From Mesonia oceanica (GTDB lineage Bacteria > Bacteroidota > Bacteroidia > Flavobacteriales > Flavobacteriaceae), in the NCBI RefSeq assembly GCF_902499555.1, contig NZ_CABVMM010000009.1:1-64000 (forward strand): a DNA stretch of 64,000 nt. The letters are read 5' to 3'. How positions within the stretch are numbered: the first letter of the stretch is position 1; every line of letters begins with the position of its first letter. Positions 9,723 through 17,015 of the stretch are shown here, in pieces. Made by a program: the position numbers and the translations under genes. The notes below the pieces were generated by a model, which had not been told where the DNA came from, did no database searches, and saw only the letters and a program-made list of their open reading frames with translations.

Positions 9723-9755
9723 AAAAACCTCATCAAATTTTATGATGAGGTTTTT
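9723..9755 (-). terminator. Intrinsic terminator of the lipoprotein gene 9776-11629
   Basis: Strong stem aaaaacctcatca / tgatgaggttttt with loop aatttta. On the minus strand the hairpin follows the stop at 9776 by ~20 nt and ends in a T-run. Confidence 0.9.
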
Positions 9756-9775
9756 ATAAAAAGAATGTTAGATTG

Positions 9776-11629
9776 TTATTCGTCTCTTAAAACATGGATT
9801 GTACCTGTAATAGTATGAGGATTACCATTATAATCTAAATAATCACCACTAAAGTTGATATCAATATATTCACCTACTTCTCCTATAGAATTAAGGTTAA
9901 TTATGATGTTATTATCATCTCCACCAGAGATGTTACTACATTCTGAAAAATCAAATCCTACTTCATCCTGATTGTTCCAATTGAGATAATTATATTCTCC
10001 TACATAAGGAGTTTCATTGAGTATTCCCATTAAGTAGAAACAAGTATTTTGGCTGCCGTTAGTATATATTGTTATGAGCGGTGCATTGTAATTAGGATTT
10101 AATGCTTCAAATGTAGCTTCAATATCTGAGAATGCATAGAATTCAGTTTCGCCATTATCAATAGAATATTGTATAAATTCTTCTACATCATTACAGGATA
10201 CTAAATTCCCCACATCTGTGGTTGGTGTGGTAAATGTATAAGTAATATCTCCGGTAGTTTGAAAATTATCGTAATCGTCTCCTGTAAGGATAAAAGAATC
10301 TCCTTCAAGACTATTATTTTGACAATTTAATATGCTAATTTCAAACGAACCATCTGCTTCTACATTAGCATAAAAGTTGTTGAATGTATTGTTGGCTGAA
10401 GTCATGGTGACATAACCGCTAGAAACAGGGTTACCTTCACAATTATTAAATGTTCCAGTTATAGTTTCTAAAATGACCTCATTTTCTGCTGGAAGATTAA
10501 TACTTATGGTTTCTGAAGTATCATCATTTATAGGACCAATATTGGCTGTGTAAAAAGCTTCTATACTGCAAGCTCCATTGGTGTAAAAATTGATTTCAAG
10601 GGTTTCTCCTGAAGGAATCAATCCGCAAACTTCTCCATCACCGTTGGTTATTCCGCTTGTTGTTCCATATTCTTCGCTGCTAATAGTTACTCTTACTTGA
10701 CTAAGCGGGATATTATTTTCATCAGTAATAGTTAAGCAATAATTAACTGCTTCTGCAGGAATATCACAATTCCAAAAGGAAAAGTGAGAAACCGTTCCTA
10801 CATATTCATTTCCTTGTAAAGTAGCTTCTCCATCTTCAACCCAATAACCTTTTTCTTCATCAAAATGCCATAAAGGAATCGTAGCAGGAGCTTGTGCTAA
10901 AAGTTCAGCGCTTAACGGAACATGGATAGTGGCCGTAGAACCTTCTGCTAAATTAAGCGATTCTCCATTAGCTCCCTCTAATTCTACTGCTAACATCCCA
11001 AAAGTTTGGAGCATGCGCTCTTCATTTTCAGTATTTGCGGCATAAAGCATTCCCGGCATTTGGTTGAACATATCTTCATCGTAAGGATTTAAATGGTGCA
11101 TGCTTACCTTTACACTGCCAGAATAATCATTTCCTTCACTATCTTGGTAATTTCCGGCTAAATCTACAGCAGCTCCATTAGCTAAGCTTACTGTTTCTGC
11201 ACTTCCGGAATTAACGGTCGCGGTGGTATTTTTTTCTAGTAGCATAATGCTTAATTCGTTAGTTCCTTCTGTAGGGACTAATGCTCTGGAACCGTTAATA
11301 TAGCCTGATTTAGAAGCTGTGATATAAGCAAAGTTCTCATGGACATTTGCTTCTTTGATAATGAAAATTCCGTTTTCATCAGTTGTTGAGCTAGAATTGC
11401 CTATGTGAATAGAAACCTCTTGAATAGGGTTATGGTCAGCATCGATAATCTGACCTATAAAATCTCGGGAAACTTCATCTCCAAAGTTTTGCGATAAATC
11501 GATAGTGGGATTTTCCGGATTAGGGTTTTCCGGATTTTCAACTTCCTGATTCTCCGGAGCGCTAAAGTCGTCATCATTACTACAGGAAATAAAAATGATA
11601 AGGCTAAATAAAATTAGAATTTTTTTCAT
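9776..11629 (-). CDS. Large surface lipoprotein with carboxypeptidase-regulatory-like domain
   Basis: 617 aa. The signal peptide ends in a lipobox (LIIFISC, Cys16), followed by SNDDDF. An acidic run straight after the lipid-bearing Cys resembles the flavobacterial lipoprotein export signal that places proteins on the outer face of the outer membrane. Residues ~55-130 form a carboxypeptidase-regulatory-like domain (FIGQIIDADHNPIQEVSIHIG ... TDENGIFII). A further beta-rich region (WHFDEEKGYWVEDGEA) and similar domains follow. It stands alone with its own terminator. Ligand or function is not recognisable; it resembles proteins annotated only as carboxypeptidase-like regulatory-domain proteins. 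Confidence 0.85.
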   Translation of the reverse strand: MKKILILFSLIIFISCSNDDDFSAPENQEVENPENPNPENPTIDLSQNFGDEVSRDFIGQIIDADHNPIQEVSIHIGNSSSTTDENGIFIIKEANVHENFAYITASKSGYINGSRALVPTEGTNELSIMLLEKNTTATVNSGSAETVSLANGAAVDLAGNYQDSEGNDYSGSVKVSMHHLNPYDEDMFNQMPGMLYAANTENEERMLQTFGMLAVELEGANGESLNLAEGSTATIHVPLSAELLAQAPATIPLWHFDEEKGYWVEDGEATLQGNEYVGTVSHFSFWNCDIPAEAVNYCLTITDENNIPLSQVRVTISSEEYGTTSGITNGDGEVCGLIPSGETLEINFYTNGACSIEAFYTANIGPINDDTSETISINLPAENEVILETITGTFNNCEGNPVSSGYVTMTSANNTFNNFYANVEADGSFEISILNCQNNSLEGDSFILTGDDYDNFQTTGDITYTFTTPTTDVGNLVSCNDVEEFIQYSIDNGETEFYAFSDIEATFEALNPNYNAPLITIYTNGSQNTCFYLMGILNETPYVGEYNYLNWNNQDEVGFDFSECSNISGGDDNNIIINLNSIGEVGEYIDINFSGDYLDYNGNPHTITGTIHVLRDE

Positions 11630-11740
11630 AATAATTAATTAGTTTGTTATAATGTTAAACATTGATACTGGTTGTTGTGATTTTTTATATACAACAACTA
11701 TCTAATTAAAACTCCTAACTAATTATTTGAAATTTTAGAT

Positions 11741-12112
11741 TTATTTAATTTCTCTAGAAATAATTGCTTTGATTTTCTCTTTGGAGGGAGGTTTAGTTTC
11801 GTAGTGAATTACTTGAGGGAATTCTTTTGATTTTTTTTCATCTACAGGATCTATACTAGAAGTTAAAATAACCACTTTAGTTTCTTGATCATCCTGCATG
11901 TATTCTAAAAATTGCCATCCGTTAATGAGCGGCATGTTTAGATCTAAAAAAATTAAATGGGGTTTGTTTTCGCTTAAGGCAGATAAGGCCTCTTTAGGTT
12001 TGTCAAAAGCTATGACTTCGCAATCTATAGCTAAGGTAGAGATTACTTTTTTCATAATGAAATTGGCAATTTGCTGATCGTCTACCAGAAAAATTTTAAT
12101 TTTATTTTCCAT
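11741..12112 (-). CDS. Single-domain CheY-like response regulator
   Basis: 123 aa, receiver domain only, no output domain. Visible residues: acidic pair D11-D12 (IFLVDDQQ), phospho-acceptor D57 (LIFLDLNMP), switch T84 (VVILTSS) and the conserved K107 (YETKPPS). It lies 2 nt downstream of the kinase-like gene at 12115-12975 and should be co-transcribed with it, so the two probably form one signalling pair. Without an output domain it would act by protein contact or as a phosphate relay. Confidence 0.92.
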   Translation of the reverse strand: MENKIKIFLVDDQQIANFIMKKVISTLAIDCEVIAFDKPKEALSALSENKPHLIFLDLNMPLINGWQFLEYMQDDQETKVVILTSSIDPVDEKKSKEFPQVIHYETKPPSKEKIKAIISREIK

Positions 12113-12114
12113 TT

Positions 12115-12975
12115 TTATGAGGATAAATCTTCGTTAGATAACTTCTCTATAGCTTGAGCACTTTTTTCGATAATACCTTTTAGGGCCTTATCTAGATCTT
12201 GAGCAGAGATTTTTAAATTTTTCAGAATAGTGGTTTTTAATTCCTTTTCAGTATAAAATTCTGCTATTTCAATTAAACCTAAAATTCTCGATAAAGGTTC
12301 TCGTGCATTATGAGCATTTAGTCGGGAAATTTCTGCTAATTCAGTATTGCTTTGTTGTAAGGCATTCGTGCGTTTTTTGATAATGCTCTTTTGGTTATCT
12401 ACAATCTTGGAAATTTGGAGTTTTTGACTTTTAATAATACGAAGTGCATTTTCCAAGTTTAGATTTTTTTTGTGAAGACGATTCCTTAATTTTAATTGCT
12501 GGTACTTTGTGAAAAAGCTATCTATTAACAGGTTTAAGATTTCTATATCTTTAACAATAAAGGGCTTATTCTTGTCAGAAATTAGGGAAACACAAAGTTC
12601 TGTATTTTGATATTCAAAATGCCAGCCCCATAACTTTCCTTCACAAATCTGGAGTTGTTCTTGGTATTCCTTTAAAAAGCTTCCATCCGTATTTTGATAT
12701 AACGGAATATTTTTAGCTAGTAATTTTTCTTCATAATCAAAGACGACGTCCAAAATAAATTCTGTTGGGCAAATTGAATTCTGAAAAATATTAAAAGACT
12801 TTATACTATCTTCGTCTTTAATAAGGACCCTAAAATATTTGTAATTGAATAAATATTTTAAATGGGTTTCCATGATAGCTAAAAGCTCTTTCTTATTATC
12901 TGCTTTGCTTATTTTTGCTGAGAATTTAGAAAAAGCCTCATAAGTCACCCTATATTTATTTTCGTATAGACTCAC
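12115..12975 (-). CDS. Histidine-kinase-like protein: GAF-like input and dimerisation helix, no ATPase domain
   Basis: 286 aa. Residues ~10-155 look like a GAF-type sensor domain. Residues ~160-215 form a long coiled coil (LKLRNRLHKKNLNLENALRI...). The following segment, SRLNAHNAREPLSRILGLIE, resembles a HisKA H-box with H222 as candidate phospho-site and the E/R-x-PL pattern expected after it. The protein ends about 65 residues later, so the catalytic ATP-binding domain (N, G1, G2 boxes) is absent. The stop is clean and the partner gene follows after 2 nt, so this is not an obvious frameshift. It may be a phosphotransfer or scaffold protein needing another kinase in trans. Confidence 0.75.
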   Translation of the reverse strand: MSLYENKYRVTYEAFSKFSAKISKADNKKELLAIMETHLKYLFNYKYFRVLIKDEDSIKSFNIFQNSICPTEFILDVVFDYEEKLLAKNIPLYQNTDGSFLKEYQEQLQICEGKLWGWHFEYQNTELCVSLISDKNKPFIVKDIEILNLLIDSFFTKYQQLKLRNRLHKKNLNLENALRIIKSQKLQISKIVDNQKSIIKKRTNALQQSNTELAEISRLNAHNAREPLSRILGLIEIAEFYTEKELKTTILKNLKISAQDLDKALKGIIEKSAQAIEKLSNEDLSS

Positions 12976-13006
12976 ACCCTTATTTTAGTATTCTATGATA
13001 GTGAAA

Positions 13007-13588
13007 TTAAGCAGTTGCCTCTAATAATTCGTTATCTATTTTAATACCCGAAACATCTGCAATTGTATTTAACATGTTCACCAAGTCTGCTTGAGCCATC
13101 AATTCTTGAATTTCATCTAAATTGTAGCCCACATTTTTAAGGTCATTAAAATCTTCTTCACTAATATTTTGGTGATTTAAAGCAGCTTTGGTCACCACTT
13201 TGATAGCAGTTTTGTAACTCTCCGGGATTAGGGGAGAATCTAGATCATCGGTTATTTTAAAATTTTCATTATCACTAACCATGGAACTCATACTATCAGC
13301 AAAAATTCCATGAGCAGTAGAACAGTAGTGACAGTTTCTTTCTTTTGAAACATTGTAGATAATCAACTGTTTTAGCACATTTGGGATATCACCTATCATT
13401 AAGGTATATTTAAGCTTCGTCCAATTCCCTCTTAATAAATTCACATTGCTACCTTGACATTTAAACCAATTTAAAACAAAAGGGATTTGCAAGGTTTTCA
13501 TCGTATCTTCATAAATCGCTTTTACATCCTCAGAAGCATCCTCCATAGAAACTAATCGATAGCGTGTATGTTGTGTATTGGTACTCAT
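13007..13588 (-). CDS. AhpD-like / carboxymuconolactone decarboxylase family protein
   Basis: 193 aa, all-helical. The peroxidase-type signature is complete: E83, C86-H-Y-C89 and H93 (SKERNCHYCSTAHGIF). In AhpD the paired cysteines and nearby Glu/His carry out thiol-based peroxide reduction, so a similar antioxidant role is likely. The substrate and the reductant cannot be read from sequence. It has no operon partner in close contact: 31 nt to the sensor gene downstream and 93 nt to metK upstream. Confidence 0.85.
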   Translation of the reverse strand: MSTNTQHTRYRLVSMEDASEDVKAIYEDTMKTLQIPFVLNWFKCQGSNVNLLRGNWTKLKYTLMIGDIPNVLKQLIIYNVSKERNCHYCSTAHGIFADSMSSMVSDNENFKITDDLDSPLIPESYKTAIKVVTKAALNHQNISEEDFNDLKNVGYNLDEIQELMAQADLVNMLNTIADVSGIKIDNELLEATA

Positions 13589-13681
13589 ATTCCTTTTTAC
13601 AATTTGTTATAAATATAAGATAAAAAAACGCTGTTAAATTGGTTATTTTTTCATGTGGTGTAAATGAATAAGAAAGGCCAA

Positions 13682-14938
13682 TTATAAATTAAAAACGTCC
13701 TTTACTTTTTCTACATAATCTAGTTTTTCCCAAGTAAACAGTTCTACTTCTTTAGTGATTTTACCAGAATACGGACTTTCAAATATCTTGGTAATAGTTT
13801 TAGGTTCTTTTCCCATATGTCCGTATGCGGCCGTTTCGCGATAGATAGGGTTTCTAAGCTTTAAGCGTTCTTCAATAGCTGCCGGGCGCATATCAAAAAC
13901 TTCTTTTACTTTTAAAGCAATTTCTCCATTTGATAAATCTACTTTAGAAGTCCCGTAAGTATCTACAAAAACAGAAGTAGGTTCGGCCACACCAATGGCA
14001 TAAGAAACTTGTACTAATACTTCATCAGCAACTCCGGCGGCAACTAAATTTTTAGCAATATGCCTAGAAGCATAAGCTGCAGAACGATCTACTTTACTAG
14101 GATCTTTCCCAGAAAAAGCTCCACCACCGTGCGCACCTTTACCACCATACGTATCTACAATAATTTTTCTACCCGTAAGACCGGCATCACCGTGCGGACC
14201 TCCAATTACAAATTTTCCTGTTGGGTTAATGTGGTACGTAATATCATCATTAAATAATTTTTGCACATATTCCGGAAGCTGTGCAATTACACGGGGCATT
14301 AAGATGTTGATGATGTCTTCTTTTATTTGTTGAAGCATTTTTTCATCATCTTCCATAAACTGATCGTGCTGTGTAGAAAGTACAATCGCTACAATTCGCT
14401 GCGGAACATTATCGTCGCTGTATTCTATGGTTACCTGACTTTTAGCATCAGGTCGTAAATAAGTAAGCTCTTTGTTTTCCCTTCTAAGCTTGGCCAGCTC
14501 AATCATCATTTTATGAGAGATGTCAAGCGCCAATGGCATGTAATTTTCTGTTTCGGTGGTTGCATAACCAAACATCATTCCTTGGTCACCGGCCCCTTGT
14601 TCTTCTTTGGTTTCGCGATCTACCCCTTGATTAATATCAGGAGATTGCTCGTGTAGTAAAGAAATAACCCCACAAGAATCCCCACTAAATTGATAAGCTC
14701 CTTTAGTGTAGCCAATATCATTAATTACATCACGTGCAATTTGTTGTACATCTAAATAGGTGTTCGAACGTACTTCACCAGCAAGAACCACTTGTCCTGT
14801 AGTCACTAAAGTTTCACAAGCCACTTTAGATTGTTCATCAAAGGCTAAGAAATTGTCTAATAAAGTATCACTAATTTGATCTGCAATTTTATCTGGGTGT
14901 CCTTCAGAAACACTTTCTGAAGTAAATAAATAAGCCAT
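13682..14938 (-). CDS. metK: S-adenosylmethionine synthetase
   Basis: 418 aa. Makes S-adenosylmethionine from methionine and ATP in the cytoplasm. Family motifs: SEGHPDKIADQISDTLLD at the N-terminus, GAGDQGMMFGYA in the middle, and GGGAFSGKDPSKVDRSAAY (phosphate-binding loop). Length is slightly above the usual ~385-400 because of a central insert. The ATG at 14938 directly precedes the conserved MAYLFTSESVSEGHPDK. Upstream lie a -7 box (15057-15064) and a SAM-II-like aptamer in the 5' leader, suggesting feedback control by its own product. It is divergent from the methionine synthesis operon. Confidence 0.98.
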   Translation of the reverse strand: MAYLFTSESVSEGHPDKIADQISDTLLDNFLAFDEQSKVACETLVTTGQVVLAGEVRSNTYLDVQQIARDVINDIGYTKGAYQFSGDSCGVISLLHEQSPDINQGVDRETKEEQGAGDQGMMFGYATTETENYMPLALDISHKMMIELAKLRRENKELTYLRPDAKSQVTIEYSDDNVPQRIVAIVLSTQHDQFMEDDEKMLQQIKEDIINILMPRVIAQLPEYVQKLFNDDITYHINPTGKFVIGGPHGDAGLTGRKIIVDTYGGKGAHGGGAFSGKDPSKVDRSAAYASRHIAKNLVAAGVADEVLVQVSYAIGVAEPTSVFVDTYGTSKVDLSNGEIALKVKEVFDMRPAAIEERLKLRNPIYRETAAYGHMGKEPKTITKIFESPYSGKITKEVELFTWEKLDYVEKVKDVFNL

Positions 14939-14994
14939 TATTTTTATTTTAAGAAGGAAGAAGGCTGATTGAAGTTCAATCTAAAGAAGTAATT

Positions 14995-15043
14995 TACTGC
15001 TTTAGCATTTTTAAAGGGTTGCAATCAGTCAAATTTTTCCCTG
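14995..15043 (-). promoter_or_regulatory. SAM-II-like (SAM_alpha) riboswitch aptamer in the metK leader
   Basis: On the minus strand, P1 is AGGG (15042-15039) with CCCT (15018-15015). Its loop carries ATTTGACTGATTGCAA, closely matching the conserved SAM-II loop AUUURAC...AUUGCAA. After P1 comes AAAAATGCTAAA, matching the conserved AAAUG..GCUAAA. CAGT at 14999-14996 can pair with loop bases ACTG at 15029-15026 to form the H-type pseudoknot. The element begins ~7 nt after the predicted transcription start and sits upstream of a SAM-related gene. P1 is short, so a covariance-model check matters. Downstream, caatcag (14971-14965) can pair with aptamer bases ctgattg (15028-15022), a possible switching alternative. 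Confidence 0.75.
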
Positions 15044-15056
15044 TTATTTTCTCCGG

Positions 15057-15084
15057 CAAAGTTATGAAAAAGCCATAAAAGCAA
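15057..15084 (-). promoter_or_regulatory. metK promoter (TTG-N17-TAacTTTG)
   Basis: On the minus strand TTG (15084-15082), a 17-nt spacer and TAacTTTG (15064-15057) match the Bacteroidota consensus. The predicted start near 15050 gives a ~110-nt leader holding the SAM-II-like aptamer. Confidence 0.75.
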
Positions 15085-15137
15085 CACTATTTTAACGACT
15101 TTTTAATTTCTTGAAATCTAGGATGTTTTTTTATAAT

Positions 15138-15192
15138 TTGGGCGTTTCCCTCACTAAAAAATTCGGGTCAGGCTTTCACTACTCGCTTTTTA
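15138..15192. repeat. Putative dispersed Bacteroidota intergenic element
   Basis: Non-coding stretch with ttgggcgtttccctc, a short variable loop, cgggtcaggctttcac and tactcgcttttt. The order GGGCGTT..CCC ... GGGTC.GGCTTTC.CTACTCGCTTTTT matches an intergenic element I recall from many Bacteroidota genomes, but this cannot be confirmed from one copy. It lies between the metK promoter and the met operon promoter and appears to encode no protein. Confidence 0.4.
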
Positions 15193-15270
15193 AATAAAGT
15201 CTAATGCCTTCATTTAAAAGAGCTCAAACAAGGCGTTCAATCCTTAACGCAAAAAATAATGATGGTTTTA

Positions 15271-15303
15271 TTTGCATATTAAAAAAATCTACCATTATCT
15301 TTG
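15271..15303 (+). promoter_or_regulatory. Promoter of the methionine leader/operon
   Basis: TTTG (15271-15274), a 21-nt spacer and a perfect TAtcTTTG -7 box (15296-15303). The transcript would start near 15309, about 15 nt before the first leader-peptide ATG. No comparable promoter is visible between here and metY. Confidence 0.8.
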
Positions 15304-15323
15304 TAATCACAAAACAAGAACAA

Positions 15324-15392
15324 ATGAAAAATTTATTGTGCACTATGAATATGATGATGTGGCGAAAGCTCACAGCGTGTTCTATTGCATAA
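15324..15392 (+). CDS. Met-rich leader peptide 1 (22 aa)
   Basis: Encodes MKNLLCTMNMMMWRKLTACSIA. Four Met codons fall within five (15345-15359), followed by Trp. The ORF starts ~15 nt after the predicted transcription start and stops at 15390-15392, just before an intrinsic terminator. This is the arrangement of a ribosome-mediated attenuator: scarce Met-tRNA stalls the ribosome at 15345-15359, exposing 15372-15386. The peptide itself is probably only a sensor. The frame continues upstream to 15204, but that part lies before the promoter and is not expected to be translated. Confidence 0.85.
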   Translation: MKNLLCTMNMMMWRKLTACSIA

Positions 15393-15423
15393 ATTTTAAC
15401 ATATAAATCAATAGAGCCGCTGT
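15372..15423 (+). promoter_or_regulatory. Predicted antiterminator of attenuator 1
   Basis: acagcg (15372-15377) pairs with cgctgt (15418-15423) and tctatt (15381-15386) with aataga (15410-15415): 12 base pairs with a small internal loop. The 3' side takes up most of the left arm of terminator 1, so the two structures exclude each other. A ribosome at the stop codon (15390) would cover the 5' arm; one stalled on the Met codons would leave it free. Confidence 0.7.
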
Positions 15424-15442
15424 CACCACAGCGGCTTTTTTT
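15415..15442 (+). terminator. Terminator 1 of the met leader
   Basis: Stem agccgctg (15415-15422) / cagcggct (15429-15436), loop tcacca, followed by a T-run to 15442. It lies 22 nt after the stop of leader peptide 1. Confidence 0.92.
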
Positions 15443-15481
15443 ATGCCTTGTTTTGAAAAATATCCTGCTTTAGCAGGTGCT

Positions 15482-15604
15482 ATGAAAAAGAAAAATAATT
15501 TAAAAATGAATTTCAATTTGGTAACTAACGTAATGATGATGGCTATGCCAATGATGATGTGTCGTATGATGCAGCATCCACCACGTTATTGCCATATATT
15601 GTGA
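15482..15604 (+). CDS. Met-rich leader peptide 2 (40 aa)
   Basis: A 40-codon ORF with nine Met codons within thirteen (15533-15571): MMM-A-M-P-MMM-C-R-MM. It ends QHPPRYCHIL with TGA at 15602-15604. An in-frame ATG at 15506 is an alternative start; either keeps the Met cluster. A small hairpin (CCTGC ttta GCAGG, 15464-15477) precedes the ATG. A second terminator follows 25 nt after the stop. No separate promoter is visible after terminator 1, so this leader is probably reached only by readthrough of the first attenuator. Like leader 1, it is best read as a Met-tRNA sensor. Confidence 0.82.
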   Translation: MKKKNNLKMNFNLVTNVMMMAMPMMMCRMMQHPPRYCHIL

Positions 15605-15643
15605 TTTAAGCTAATTGTTTTCAAACTTAAAGTCCCTTTGGTG
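15579..15643 (+). promoter_or_regulatory. Predicted antiterminator of attenuator 2
   Basis: gatttaag (15603-15610) can pair with cttaaa-g-tc (15626-15634, one bulged G). Nested outside it, cacca (15579-15583) pairs with tggtg (15639-15643). Both use the left arm of terminator 2. The inner arm includes the leader stop codon, so a terminating ribosome would block it. The pairing is weaker than in attenuator 1. Confidence 0.5.
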
Positions 15644-15668
15644 ATAGCGATCCAAAGGGACTTTTTTT
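15630..15668 (+). terminator. Terminator 2 of the met leader
   Basis: Perfect 12-bp stem aagtccctttgg (15630-15641) / ccaaagggactt (15652-15663), 10-nt loop, then seven T (15662-15668). It ends 51 nt before metY and would block the operon unless disrupted. Confidence 0.93.
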
Positions 15669-15719
15669 ATGTCCAAAAATCAAAAAAAAATCAATGTTCA
15701 ATAATTAAAAATCAGAAAA

Positions 15720-17012
15720 ATGAGTACACTAAAAAATGCAACCAATGCCTTACACGCCGGTCACGATGTAACTATTAATAAAGGAACAAGAGCCGTTCCC
15801 TTGTATCAATCTACTTCGTATGTTTTTGACGATTCACAACACGCAGCCGATGTATTTAGCTTAGCAAAACCCGGATTTATTTATACGCGTTTAAACAATC
15901 CCACCAATGATGTTTTAGAACAGCGATTAGCTACACTCGAAGGTGGTATCGGAGCGGTGGTCACCGCTTCAGGAACTGCCGCGATTAATACAGCTTTACT
16001 TACTTTGCTAAGAGCCGGAGATCATATTGTAGCGTCGAGTAGCCTGTATGGCGGAACCTATAATTTGCTCAATGTTACACTGCCAAGATTTGGAATCACT
16101 ACTACATTTGTAGATCCTAATGAACCCGAAAATTTCGGAAAAGCAGTACAGGAGAACACTAGAGCTGTTTTTGTGGAGTCGCTAGGAAATCCTAAACTCG
16201 ATGTATTAGACTTAGAAGCTATTGCTACGCAAGCTAAACAAGCTAAAATTCCTTTTATTGTTGATAATACGGTGGCAACCCCAAGTTTGTTAAACCCTAT
16301 TCAGTACGGAGCCAATATCGTTATCCATTCCCTTACTAAATACATTAATGGCAATGGAACTGCTTTAGGCGGAGTTATCATTGATGCCGGAAATTTTGAT
16401 TGGGCCAATGGAAAATTCCCTGAATTTACAGAACCTTCTCCAGGTTATCACGGGTTGGTTTACCACGAGGCTCTTGGCGAAGCGGCCTTTATTGCTAAAG
16501 TAAGAGTAGAAGGTTTGCGAGATCACGGGGCTGCGTTGAGTCCGTTTAATGCGTTTCAAATTATTCAAGGTTTAGAAACCTTAGAAGTAAGAATTAAGCA
16601 ACATTCTCAAAGTGCGTTTCAAATCGCACAATGGCTTCAGCAACAAGAAGAAGTAGCTTGGGTAAATTATCCCGGCTTGGAAACTAGTGACTACTTCGAA
16701 TTGGCTGAAAAGTATTTGCCAAAGGGGAAAAGCGGACTCGTGACTTTCGGTGTTAAAGGAGGTTTTGAAGCAGCAAAAACCATTGCAGATACCACTAAAC
16801 TATTTTCATTGTTAGCCAATATTGGCGATAGCAAATCACTGATTATTCATCCGGCGAGTACCACACATCAGCAATTAAAAGAAGAAGAGCAAATCGCTAC
16901 GGGAGTTACACAAGACTTAATTCGATTGAGTGTTGGTCTAGAAGATATCGATGACTTAAAAGTCGATTTAAAAGCAGCATTGGTCAAAGCACACGAATTA
17001 GTTCAGCAATAA
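15720..17012 (+). CDS. metY: O-acetylhomoserine sulfhydrylase (aminocarboxypropyltransferase)
   Basis: 430 aa PLP enzyme of the Cys/Met metabolism family. It would convert O-acetylhomoserine plus sulfide to homocysteine, the direct-sulfhydrylation route to methionine. The PLP lysine is K207 in IVIHSLTKYINGNGTALGG. VTASGTAAINTAL (cofactor phosphate contact) and SLYGGTYNLL are also typical. Length fits MetY (~430) rather than the shorter MetB/MetC (~390). First gene of a metY-metX-hom operon: 3 nt to metX. Expression should depend on passing both upstream Met-leader terminators. Confidence 0.95.
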   Translation: MSTLKNATNALHAGHDVTINKGTRAVPLYQSTSYVFDDSQHAADVFSLAKPGFIYTRLNNPTNDVLEQRLATLEGGIGAVVTASGTAAINTALLTLLRAGDHIVASSSLYGGTYNLLNVTLPRFGITTTFVDPNEPENFGKAVQENTRAVFVESLGNPKLDVLDLEAIATQAKQAKIPFIVDNTVATPSLLNPIQYGANIVIHSLTKYINGNGTALGGVIIDAGNFDWANGKFPEFTEPSPGYHGLVYHEALGEAAFIAKVRVEGLRDHGAALSPFNAFQIIQGLETLEVRIKQHSQSAFQIAQWLQQQEEVAWVNYPGLETSDYFELAEKYLPKGKSGLVTFGVKGGFEAAKTIADTTKLFSLLANIGDSKSLIIHPASTTHQQLKEEEQIATGVTQDLIRLSVGLEDIDDLKVDLKAALVKAHELVQQ

Positions 17013-17015
17013 ATT

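Noticed and set aside
15204..15323. Upstream in-frame extension of leader peptide 1 (62-codon ORF).
   Set aside because: It spans the predicted promoter (15271-15303) and the codon use has no Met bias; only the last 22 codons lie in the transcript.
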